This document shows positions 1 to 8,000 of a stretch of DNA of 51,435 nucleotides, piece by piece; position 1 is the stretch's first letter, and each line of letters opens with the position of its first letter. The DNA comes from Nostoc sp. FACHB-892 (GTDB taxonomy: Bacteria; Cyanobacteriota; Cyanobacteriia; Cyanobacteriales; Nostocaceae): NCBI RefSeq assembly GCF_014698795.1, contig NZ_JACJTR010000043.1, forward strand, positions 1 through 51,435, given 5' to 3'. The translations under genes were made by a program, and so were the position numbers. The notes beneath the pieces are model-generated. The model worked only from the letters and a program-made list of their open reading frames with translations. It ran no database searches and had not been told where the DNA came from.

Positions 1-1
1 T

Positions 2-130
2 CCTGATTTTGGTGCAACATTGGCTTTACGCCTATCGAATGCAACGCATACTGTAGACCCAAAACAAGGAGGCTCAATTCTCTGGACAAGAGCTAGAGAT
101 ATTCTCGTCAAATTAAAATCTCATCTGTAG
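2..130 (+). CDS. C-terminal end of an unidentified protein
   Basis: An open frame enters from the left edge and ends at a TAG at 128-130. The 42 visible residues begin PDFGATLALRLSNATHTVD and end in a basic, helical tail (ARDILVKLKSHL). The composition is that of a real protein, but too little is visible to assign a family. No terminator hairpin is evident just downstream. Confidence 0.45.
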   Translation, partial: PDFGATLALRLSNATHTVDPKQGGSILWTRARDILVKLKSHL

Positions 131-439
131 CTCATATAAGGTATTACACGTTACCATTCTGTAGCATTTGCCCTGTGTTAGCCCCAGAATATAGAGTCAA
201 AGGTAATGGTTCTTAATTTTACAAAGTATACAATTCGTATTTTTAGCTGTTTTAAAAGACAAACTAGGCGGGATTCGCTTTTTGACAGAAGTTGAGTTTT
301 GAAGTGGTACGCATAGCACCACCTCAACAATTTAGAAACAAAGTTCATCGGCGTTATGTGATGCAGCAACAGGTTATTGACGGCTGAGGCTACTGGAGTT
401 TTAGCGGATCAACAGAACTATAGAAGCTCAATAACTTAA
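131..439. other. Gene-free stretch
   Basis: I see no convincing coding frame, RNA gene or hairpin here. It separates the incoming plus-strand gene from the C-terminal end of the minus-strand reductase fragment. Confidence 0.4.
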
Positions 440-760
440 TCACTTCACCCTGTAATGGAGTAACACGACTCCGTTTTCATAAATATTGCTGTTGGCAAGT
501 TCTAAAGCAGTTTGCCCTATTACTCCAGAAAAAAGTGAAATGCCTGAACCCATCAAAAATGGGTTGATTTTCAGGATTAACTGATCAATTAATTTGTGAG
601 CAAAAAGCGTTGTGGCTAAATCTGCCCCACCACACAGCCAAATACCCTTAAGAGTTTCGCTCTTGAGACTCTTGACTAACTCAACAGCATTTTCTGAAAC
701 AAGTTCAACATTCTCATCTGGGCTTTGGAGCATAGTACGTGAAAAGACATACTGTTTCAT
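440..760 (-). pseudogene. Dihydrofolate reductase family protein (RibD C-terminal type), 5'-truncated
   Basis: The 106 residues match the C-terminal half of the small dihydrofolate-reductase-like proteins related to the RibD C-terminal domain. The segment KQYVFSRTML, the nucleotide-binding segment GIWLCGGADLATTL and the end motif LILKINPFLMGSGISLF appear in the expected order. The family is usually about 170-190 residues, so the N-terminal half is missing. In-frame translation upstream of the Met meets a stop at 770-772, which is inside the terminal repeat of the adjacent transposon. The element therefore marks the break. The N-terminal half is not found on the far side of the transposon, so an extra deletion is likely. 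Probably non-functional. Confidence 0.75.
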
Positions 761-767
761 GTGTGAG

Positions 768-786
768 CCCTAGCTATCTAATTAGT
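768..786 (+). repeat. Left terminal inverted repeat of the decayed element
   Basis: ccctagctatctaattagt, matching the inverted right end at 18 of 19 positions. It overlaps the transposase stop codon. Confidence 0.75.
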
Positions 787-2539
787 GTTTCAGGGCTTGA
801 GACTTAAGCACAGTAAGAAGTTCCGTATGTTGATCAACCAAAGCTTGTATTGTGCGAACTGGATGACGATGAAGGCGATGTTTTTGTTGACGGGGTGCTT
901 CTGCCAAAGCTAATCTGCGACGTTGAGTGTTGTATTCCGCTACAGGCACTTCCCGAATTTGTGTCAGCAGCATTTCTTCACTTTCGGCTAAGAAAAGAAC
1001 TTGATATTGCCCACAATCACGTAATTCGATAGTTGATTTTCGCCCACTAATACGCCGCTGGTGGCGACGTAAATTGCTGAACATAGGTTCCATTTTGAGA
1101 TTATCTGGTGGCAAACCAGGAATGTCATAGCAGTGCAATAAATCAGTACCGTATTTATGCCAGAGTTTTAGTAGCTTTTTCTTCAAGGCAAACTGTGCAG
1201 GATTTTGTTGAGGGTCAGGCTGAAATTCCTTTAATAACTCTTCCATTTCACGCCGAATCTGAAGGCTAGTTAAGGGGAAACTATTAGTTTGTGTAATATC
1301 AGTTACATTATCTGCGTTATGTTTCGAGTTTTCAGTGTAGCGTAAACAATCGGCAATTCGTCGCAACCACTGGTGTGTTTCTTCTAAGTCGGAGGCTACT
1401 AAACGATTGCTGCTTAAAGCTTGGTCAACCCATACTGACAACACAGACAAATAATCCGTATCAATTTCTTGACATGGTAAACTACGTAGTATCTGTCCAA
1501 TAGTTTCTAATTGCTGGTAGCCGCTTAAACCGCCCCAGCGAAAAGGTTTGCGACTAGTGCGATTGACACAATCCCGAATCGCAGCCCGAATCTGGGATTC
1601 GATTGCCATTAACTCTATGTCTCGTGACAAATAGGGAATTCCTGAAAAAAAGGGGTATTGCCTTGCTGCTGTTCGGAGCTTGGATATTGGGGTCTTTCGG
1701 AGTACTCAGGGACTTTTGGTATTCCATCTAAATCTGCTTTTAACTGTTGTCGTAGCTTTGTATCTGCTGGTAGCACCGCTTCACTTAAATTGTTGAGAAA
1801 GTGGGCCGCGACTTCGTTGATGTGGTGCATCTGGCCAACTTGAATTCATGGCAGTAATAATCGCTGATTCTCCGTCTGATAGGGTTGCCAGCACTTTATA
1901 TCGTAACTCCTGATATGGTTGCAGCCACTCAATTAACCCGGATGCCTGTGCCTGTGGCAACTGAATTGCACTGACTGGTATACCACTTAATACTTCATAT
2001 AATACGTATAATAAAGTCCCGTGACCTTCTGGCTGTAAAGCATCGATTGCCCAAATCAAACCACCATGTTCAATGGCTGTGGCAGCTAATTTCTCCTGCG
2101 TATGTGCAATTGTTCCACCCAACAGTGCCAGAAATTGACGGTATAACTTGCCTACATTACTCTCGTTAATTTCAACACCCCGCTGGTTTAATGAGTGTTG
2201 AATTTCTACCAACTGTTGATGCTCATGTTCATGTTGCCAACCAATAAATGCCAGCACGTCTAGCCCATAGGTACTGTAAGGCAGACTGTACAATAGCTAG
2301 CCAGTAGCGTAGTAATGTTTACCAAAATGTGTGCAATTGGGATTGGTACATTCTTTACTCTTACCTGCCACAAACACTGCACCATCCATTGTTTGAACAG
2401 TTTTACGCATATGCCTTGATCTACGTAGTAATAACTCTGTCCCACAATGCACACATTCGATGAGCGAACATTCTAAAATTATTCGTTTGGCATTACTGAA
2501 CTTTCTATGAGGGCGATGGCTCGGCAACTTTACTCTCAC
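782..2539 (-). pseudogene. Transposase, broken by one nonsense codon and two frameshifts
   Basis: Four collinear pieces make up one transposase. 2297-2539 encodes a putative zinc-binding head with CVHCG and a second Cys pair (CTNPNC). It ends in an in-frame TAG at 2297-2299 and the same frame continues in 1781-2293, with GGLIWAIDALQPEGHG and LATLSDGESAI as likely catalytic Asp regions and WPDAPHQ after them. The frame then shifts near 1830 to the piece reading INEVAAHFLNNLSEAVLP (1615-1830). It shifts back near 1630 into 782-1630, which ends in a basic tail (HRLHRHPVRT). The order and spacing fit a roughly 580-residue protein. With three lesions it cannot act alone. Family not identified. Confidence 0.7.
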
Positions 2540-2587
2540 TAATTTTTTACCGTTGGTAGGTGCAATATCAGCTTACTTGTTTTGTAT

Positions 2588-2606
2588 ACCAATTAGATAG
2601 CTAGGG
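2588..2606 (-). repeat. Right terminal inverted repeat of the decayed element
   Basis: The inverted copy of the left end. Together the two ends fix the element at 768-2606. Confidence 0.75.
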
Positions 2607-2721
2607 GTTTGGGTTAACAATGAATAGCGGGTGTACGTCTGTGGTATGTGATTGGTTGGTGGCGGTGTAGGTCAGAGTAGTTCACTGTTCCATCGAATGA
2701 TTAGCAGCATTCTTACCAGAG

Positions 2722-3627
2722 CTACTGCATTAATAGCCTAACTAACTCTTGAGTAATGGGAAAACCTGTTTTTTCCTCAAAATGTAAAAACATTGGACTG
2801 GGGTTTGCTTCGAGGAAAACATATTCACCACTAGGTTTTAGACGCCAGTCAATGGCTGTCCACTCCAGCATCAATACTTTAGCAATGTCTAAACATTGCT
2901 TTTGAACCGAAGAGGGCAGGTCTAATGGAATCAATTCACTTTTTTCGTCTAGGCGAAAATCTAACTGACTAGTTCGAATCTCAGCAGCATAAATTGACTC
3001 ACCAATTACATAGCTACGAATATTAGTACCAGGAATATATTCCTGTATTTTTACCGGAGAAATTTGTAGGGCTAAACTTAATCGCTTTGGGTCTAGATGC
3101 TCTGCTGTTACTAGTTTAGTATATGTACCTCCATAAACAGGCTTAAAGATAGCTTTATCTAAAGATTCAGTAAAGTAAATAATTTGTTCTGGATCGTTAC
3201 TAACAAGAGTCTGTGGAATTGAAACCCCTATATTGTTCACCATACTCAGTTGTAGAGGTTTTTCTTTATGAAGCTGGTATGCTTGCCAGGAATTTACCCA
3301 ACGCCCCCGACAAGCCTGCATGAAAGAGCGCAGAGTGCCCATTGAATCATTGATAGCAATATCCTGTTGCTGAGAATTGTTTAAAGACGGCACATAAACA
3401 CCAGAAAAACTTCGCCAGAAAACACTATGTATTTCTCCAATTTCTAACTTACCTCCTTCAGGTAATATTAAACTTCCTGCTTGTGTTTTTGGTTCCCAAG
3501 ATATTTTTAATTGAGTTGGGAAAGAATAAGTATCGAAATAATCTGCTCTCGCTCCCGCCTTAGTAAGAGCTTGCTGCATAGCTAATGCATGAGCATCTTG
3601 AGAATTACCTAAAATTAAAATGTTCAT
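2722..3627 (-). CDS. ATP-grasp ligase for graspetide (omega-ester peptide) maturation, MvdD/MvdC-like
   Basis: A 301-residue ATP-grasp enzyme of the family that cyclises RiPP precursors by joining side-chain carboxylates to Thr/Ser or Lys. An N-terminal pre-ATP-grasp Rossmann-like domain (MNILILGNSQDAHALAM, residues 1-17) carries the subfamily signature VFWRSFSGVYVP near 69-80. The ATP-grasp fold follows, with the nucleotide-binding KPVYGGTY (162-169), EYIPGTNIR (196-204), DWRLKP (260-265) and the metal-binding EANPSPMF (273-280). It lies 201 bp downstream of the repeat-core precursor on the same strand. The expected chemistry is ester formation between core Thr and Glu side chains in the cytoplasm. 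The ribosome site is weak. Only one ligase is present, as in ester-only graspetides; microviridin loci usually have two plus an acetyltransferase. The assignment rests on motifs and the neighbouring precursor. Confidence 0.9.
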   Translation of the reverse strand: MNILILGNSQDAHALAMQQALTKAGARADYFDTYSFPTQLKISWEPKTQAGSLILPEGGKLEIGEIHSVFWRSFSGVYVPSLNNSQQQDIAINDSMGTLRSFMQACRGRWVNSWQAYQLHKEKPLQLSMVNNIGVSIPQTLVSNDPEQIIYFTESLDKAIFKPVYGGTYTKLVTAEHLDPKRLSLALQISPVKIQEYIPGTNIRSYVIGESIYAAEIRTSQLDFRLDEKSELIPLDLPSSVQKQCLDIAKVLMLEWTAIDWRLKPSGEYVFLEANPSPMFLHFEEKTGFPITQELVRLLMQ

Positions 3628-3667
3628 TTCTAAATAGTAATTTTTTAGAAAAATAATTCCTCAATAA

Positions 3668-3699
3668 CAATACTTCGCCAAAAAATTGGCGAAGTATTG
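3668..3699. promoter_or_regulatory. Perfect 14-bp hairpin between precursor and ligase
   Basis: caatacttcgccaa at 3668-3681, an AAAA loop, then its exact complement at 3686-3699. It lies in the transcribed gap between the precursor and ligase genes. It may act as an attenuator or RNA-processing site that keeps ligase expression below precursor expression. Confidence 0.6.
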
Positions 3700-3713
3700 C
3701 GACAAAAGTGCAG

Positions 3714-3748
3714 CATAATATATGGAATGCTGCGTTCCGTATATTATG
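3714..3748. promoter_or_regulatory. Second hairpin in the precursor-ligase gap
   Basis: cataatatatggaa (3714-3727) pairs with ttccgtatattatg (3735-3748) across a 7-nt loop, with one G-U-type mismatch. Its function is inferred only from position. Confidence 0.5.
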
Positions 3749-3789
3749 ATGTCATCAATCAGCTAGATTTAAAGCAGTTATTCAAGGTT

Positions 3790-3813
3790 TTAACCCAAAA
3801 ATTTTTGGGTTAA
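3790..3813. terminator. 24-bp perfect palindrome just after the precursor gene
   Basis: The half-site ttaacccaaaaa (3790-3801) is followed immediately by its complement (3802-3813), starting 15 nt beyond the precursor stop codon. It has the position of a partial terminator or attenuator after a highly expressed precursor. A loop-free palindrome could instead be a protein-binding site. Confidence 0.45.
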
Positions 3814-3828
3814 GAGCGACCACCTTCT

Positions 3829-4131
3829 TCAAGAGCGACACAAGTCCCCACCACCTTCCTCGCCCAGAGCTAGGGTAGTAGCCGTACCACCTTCTTCACC
3901 TACAGCTTTGGTAGTAGCCGTACCACCTTCCTCGCCCAGAGCTAGTGTAGTAACCTTACCACCTTCCTCGCCCAGAGCTAGGGTAGTAACCCTACCACCT
4001 TCTTCACCTATAGCTTTGGTAACAGTTGCAAAACCACCACAAACTTGATTGGCTTCGTCATCGCTTAACGCTGTAATCTTTAAATCAATAGATTCGAGTT
4101 CAGCAATTTTTAGATCAAATGGATGTTTCAT
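3829..4131 (-). CDS. Graspetide precursor with five 12-residue TTxxxxEE core repeats
   Basis: A 100-residue precursor. Residues 1-33 form the leader (MKHPFDLKIAELESIDLKI, then LSDDEANQVCGG), ending in a Gly-Gly motif typical of RiPP leaders. The core (34-94) has five units: ATVTKAIGEEGG, RVTTLALGEEGG, KVTTLALGEEGG, TATTKAVGEEGG and TATTLALGEEGG, followed by GDLCRS. Units 2-5 keep Thr-Thr, four residues, then Glu-Glu, which is the pattern of plesiocin-type graspetides. In those, two Thr-Glu esters per repeat build hairpin macrocycles. Unit 1 has Val in place of the first Thr of the TT pair. A ribosome site (aagga) lies 4 nt before the start. The ligase follows on the same strand. No protease-transporter is visible in the window. 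Confidence 0.92.
   Translation of the reverse strand: MKHPFDLKIAELESIDLKITALSDDEANQVCGGFATVTKAIGEEGGRVTTLALGEEGGKVTTLALGEEGGTATTKAVGEEGGTATTLALGEEGGGDLCRS
3850..4032 (-). repeat. In-frame 36-bp tandem repeats encoding the graspetide core
   Basis: Five consecutive coding repeats of 36 bp (the first has one extra codon) encode the 12-residue core units. GEEGG is invariant, and the second and third units are nearly identical in DNA. This suggests unequal recombination changes copy number. Confidence 0.85.
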
Positions 4132-4341
4132 AATTCCTTATAAGTAAGCAGTCCAAAATAATTGATTTTTTCTGGCTACGTTATAGTCAGTCACAAACTG
4201 TTTGCATAGTAGCTATCAACTTGTTAGTTATAAATAATGCAAAAAGTTACATAACTTTATAAAGAAGGCAGTGCTTTGAAAGTCCGGAAGTATAAAAGTT
4301 ACATTAGTAGTACGTCCAAATAGTACAGAGGTTTTCTTGTT

Positions 4342-4783
4342 GTGCCTGAAGCAGTGTTGAAAGGTCGTGTTGCCCTAGTTACAGGTGTAAGTCGGCGTAA
4401 AGGAATTGGAGAAAGCAATCGCGCAACGATTAGCAATGTTGGGTGCAGACGTTTTCATTCACTCTTATTCACCCTATGATGCTACTAAAACGTGGGGAGC
4501 CGATCCTGATGGGATTTCTGCATTGATTGCTTTGCTTCAAAAGTATGGTACTCGGATCGCACAGGCCCAAGGAAATTTTCTCGATCCTGCTGTACCAGGT
4601 CAAATTATGGGTACTGCGGTTCAAACATTTGGACACATCGATATTTTGATTACGAATCATGCTTACAGCAAGATGGGAAATATAGAGCAACTGACCACAG
4701 CAGAAATTGATACGCAAATGCATATTAATGTCCGAGGAAAAGCACCTGGGTGTAGACGAATGACGGCTACTGTTGAAGTTTGA
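4342..4783 (+). pseudogene. Short-chain dehydrogenase/reductase, frameshifted and truncated
   Basis: From GTG at 4342 the frame reads LKGRVALVTGVSRRKGIGE, an SDR nucleotide-binding start of the form TGxxxxxGIG. One extra base near 4412-4415 shifts the frame, and the fold continues as AIAQRLAMLGADVFIHSY and then FGHIDILITNHAYS, with the SDR Asn-His region. Homology stops soon after HINVRGKAP and the frame ends at 4783. About 147 residues remain of the usual 250, and the YxxxK active site is missing. Probably dead. It is transcribed away from the graspetide genes. Confidence 0.8.
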
Positions 4784-4973
4784 GGCTGTAGCTGTTTAAG
4801 AAATAAGTGGGTTTCGATGTCCACTCTTCAATCTAATATTTAAGCAATTACACTGAAATGTTTTTATTATTACGTGTGCTATCTTGCTATTGAAGTTATT
4901 GCGTATAAAAATAATTTCAATATTTTTATACAGTTTAGCAAGCTGTCTAAAATATTAAAAGCCAGCTTTTATG

Positions 4974-5025
4974 TGCGAGTTTTAATAATTTTATTTAACA
5001 TTACCTAAAATTGCTAAAACTCGCA
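4974..5025 (+). promoter_or_regulatory. Inverted repeat upstream of the giant repeat-protein gene
   Basis: tgcgagtttta (4974-4984) is complementary to taaaactcgca (5015-5025) across 30 bp of A/T-rich DNA, about 50 bp before the ATG at 5074. It could be a 5' leader structure or a terminator from upstream. There is no stronger evidence. Confidence 0.35.
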
Positions 5026-5073
5026 AAACCAATATTAATTATAGTTCTTCTTTATAGGTAAAATTAAAAAAAT

Positions 5074-8000
5074 ATGCAATATACAACAGTCATATTTATT
5101 GATAGCAACATCGAAGAATCATTTATTGATTTATTAAAACAAACAGCTACAAACAATATAAAAATTATTTTTCTCAATCCTAATGTAAATGGAATTACTC
5201 AAATTACTGAAACCTTAAAGGAATACTCAAAATTAGAAAGCATTCAAATTTTTTCACATGGCACTGTAGGAAGTTTGCAGCTAGGTAATCTAGAGTTAAA
5301 CACTAGTAATATCAATGAATACTCCCAACAATTACAATCCTGGAACAAAGCATTAAGTCAAGATGGCGATATCTTACTCTTGGGCTGTAATGTAGCAACA
5401 GGAGAGCAAGGCAAAGAATTTGTAGATAAACTGAGCGAATTGACTGGTATAGACATTGCAGCATCAGATGACTTAACAGGAAGCGCAAAGTTCAATGGAG
5501 ATTGGGAATTAGAATACACCACAAGTTTAATTGAAGCACCTTTAGCCTTTCAAATAGAGGTACTAAAGACCTATACAGGTGTGTTAGCTCAAATCAAAGT
5601 TAAAAATACAAACGATAGTGGCATCGATAGCTTGCGACAAGCTATTTCCCTTGCTAACAGTACTGCTGGTGCGGATGAAATTATTTTTGATATCACAGGT
5701 ACTATCACTTTATCGAGTACTTTACCTGCAATTACTGACGATCTAAAGATTGATGGCGATAATAAAATTACTATTAATGGTAATCAACAGCAAATTTTAA
5801 CAGTTGGTAACGGAGCAGATATTACAATATCTGACCTAACCCTAACAAATGGTCTTGCCAAAGGTGGTGATGGTGGCAGTGGTGGCGGCGGCGGCTTAGG
5901 AGGTGGTGGGGCTATTTTTATAAATAATAACTCCTCTGCGATCGTCAATAACGTCACCTTCACTAATAACCAAGCTAAAGGTGGTAATGGAACCACAGGT
6001 GCTTCTGGAGGAGCTGACGAAAGAAGTGGAAGCACCGGCGGTTCTGGAGGACGTCTCAACACTAGTGGTTCTACCTCATATTACGCCAGTATTTCTAATC
6101 CAGGAGGAGGAGGAAACGGAGGAGGTCTTCAACAAGGCGGTAGTAACGGTGGTAGTGGTGGCTTTGGTGCTGGCGGTGGTGCTGGTGGTGGCGGCGGCGG
6201 CGGTGATAATGGCAATGATGTTGCTGGCAATGGCGGTGTCGGTGGTAGTGGTGGTTTTGGTGCTGGTGGCGGCGCTGGTGGCGGTGGCGGTCGTGATATA
6301 GATAATGTAGGTGCTGACGAAAATGGTAGCGGCGGTGCTGGCGGTGCTGGCGGAGAGTTTGCAGGCGGTGGTTCTGGAGGCTATGGTGCTGGTGGTTCTG
6401 GCGGAGTTGGTGGTGGTGGCGCTGGTCTTGGCGGTGCTATTTTTGTCAATGATGGCTCTAAATTGACTTTGATTGGTGCAAGCTTTAATAACAATCAAGC
6501 TACAGGAGGGACTGGGGGAAATAATGGTCAAGGTTTAGGTACTGCTGTTTTTGTTCGTAATGGCGCAACACTTAACACACTGGATGTAACCCTCAACGGT
6601 AACACTATCTCTGGGCCGAACACACCACTTTCTCGCCCTACAGTTAGTATTACTCCCGTCGCTATTACACCTTCAGAACAAGGATTGGTTGCTGCACAGT
6701 TTAGAGTCAGTCTTTCTACAGCTCTTCCGACCAACTTAACTATCAACTATACTCTCAGTGGTAGTGCCACAGCTAATAAAGACTACACACCATCAAGTAG
6801 TATTGTTATCCCTGCCAATAGCACTAGTGCTACTATTAGCATCCCAATTCTTGAGGATCAATTCTACGATCCAAATGAAACTATAGTTGCTACCTTGGCT
6901 CAGGGAAGTTTTTACAATATAAACTCATCCCAAAGCACAGCTACGCAAACAACTATAGATAATGATCCTAAAGTCATCAGTGTTACAGGTTCGCAAACCG
7001 TAGAGGGTGGTAATAATAGCCAATTTACGATTACCTTAGATAGACCTGCTCCTGTTAACGGCTTAAATATTCGATACAAAATTGGCAATGGTTCAGCAGT
7101 ATTCAAAGAAGATTACAAGCTATTCATTCCCGACTCGCTCAATCCGGGCCAAGAAATTGAACTACTAAACTCTACAGATTTCATTACTATACCTGCGGGT
7201 AGCACAACATATAACATCAAGGTTGTCCCCATCAACGATCGCATTCTAGAACCGACTGAAATCATTATCTTGGAAATTGTCGAAAATCTGCAAAACGGTG
7301 AACTGCAAGATTACGGAATTGAACCAGGTAAAGGTCAGACCAGTATCAACATTCTAGATAACGAAATTGAACCAACCATCTCTGTTAAAGCAGGAAATCA
7401 ACCTTCAGAAAATAACTCCAACTTAGGAACATTTGAGTTTACAGTTAAATATCTTGACCAAAATGGCAATCTTTTAAGTAATAACGATCCCAGAATTCCT
7501 GAATATTACATTGATAAGAATGGCAACCTGAGTAGAGATATTGTCATTGAATATGATTTAAATGGCTCTGCCATCCGAGGAGCAGATTACCCTTTAGTCA
7601 AGCTAGAATCTCTGATTCGTAACGACGAGTATAAGTCTTTATTAAAAAAGACAGTAGCCATCACTCCTGAAAACGACTTTATTGATGAAGATGTCGAAAC
7701 AATTAATCTGAATCTCAAACAAGCAATTCTATCTCGTCCATACTACAACCTTAACAGCATTGAGTCTAACGCCGCTCTCTCAATTGAAGATAACGACACC
7801 GCAGGAGTTGTGATTTCTCCAGCGAGTGGAAATACCAGCGAACAGGGAGATCAAGCTACATTTACTGTCCGCCTTGCTAGTGAGCCTACTTCTCCTGTCA
7901 CCATCAACTTTTCTAGTTCTCATGCCAACGAGGGTAATACTACCGTCAACTCCATTACCCTTGATAGTAATAACTGGAATCAACTGCAAACTATCACAAT

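Larger units (their letters stand above)
768..2606. mobile_element. Decayed DDE-type insertion element with 19-bp terminal inverted repeats
   Basis: The left end (768-786) reads ccctagctatctaattagt. The reverse complement of 2588-2606 reads ccctagctatctaattggt, an 18/19 match. The 1839-bp interval holds one broken transposase gene on the minus strand, whose stop codon lies inside the left repeat. The flanking heptamers gtgtgag and gtttggg agree at 5 of 7 positions, which is too weak to call a target duplication. The element truncates a reductase gene at its left end. I cannot name the IS family. Confidence 0.75.

Noticed and set aside
850..1843. Plus-strand open frames within the decayed transposon
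   Set aside because: They are antisense to the transposase remnants and have no ribosome site or protein-like composition.
2940..2965. gttcgaatc reminiscent of a tRNA T-loop
   Set aside because: It lies inside the ATP-grasp gene and no cloverleaf can be built around it.
3850..4032. Regular 36-bp repeats that look like a CRISPR array
   Set aside because: There are no spacers. The repeats are contiguous, in frame and encode the 12-residue peptide units of the precursor.
2722..4131. Microviridin cluster
   Set aside because: The core lacks TxKxPSD, and only one ligase and no acetyltransferase are present.
5784..6531. Long open frames on both strands across the Gly-rich region
   Set aside because: They are low-complexity shadows of the ggtggc-rich coding sequence in the main frame.
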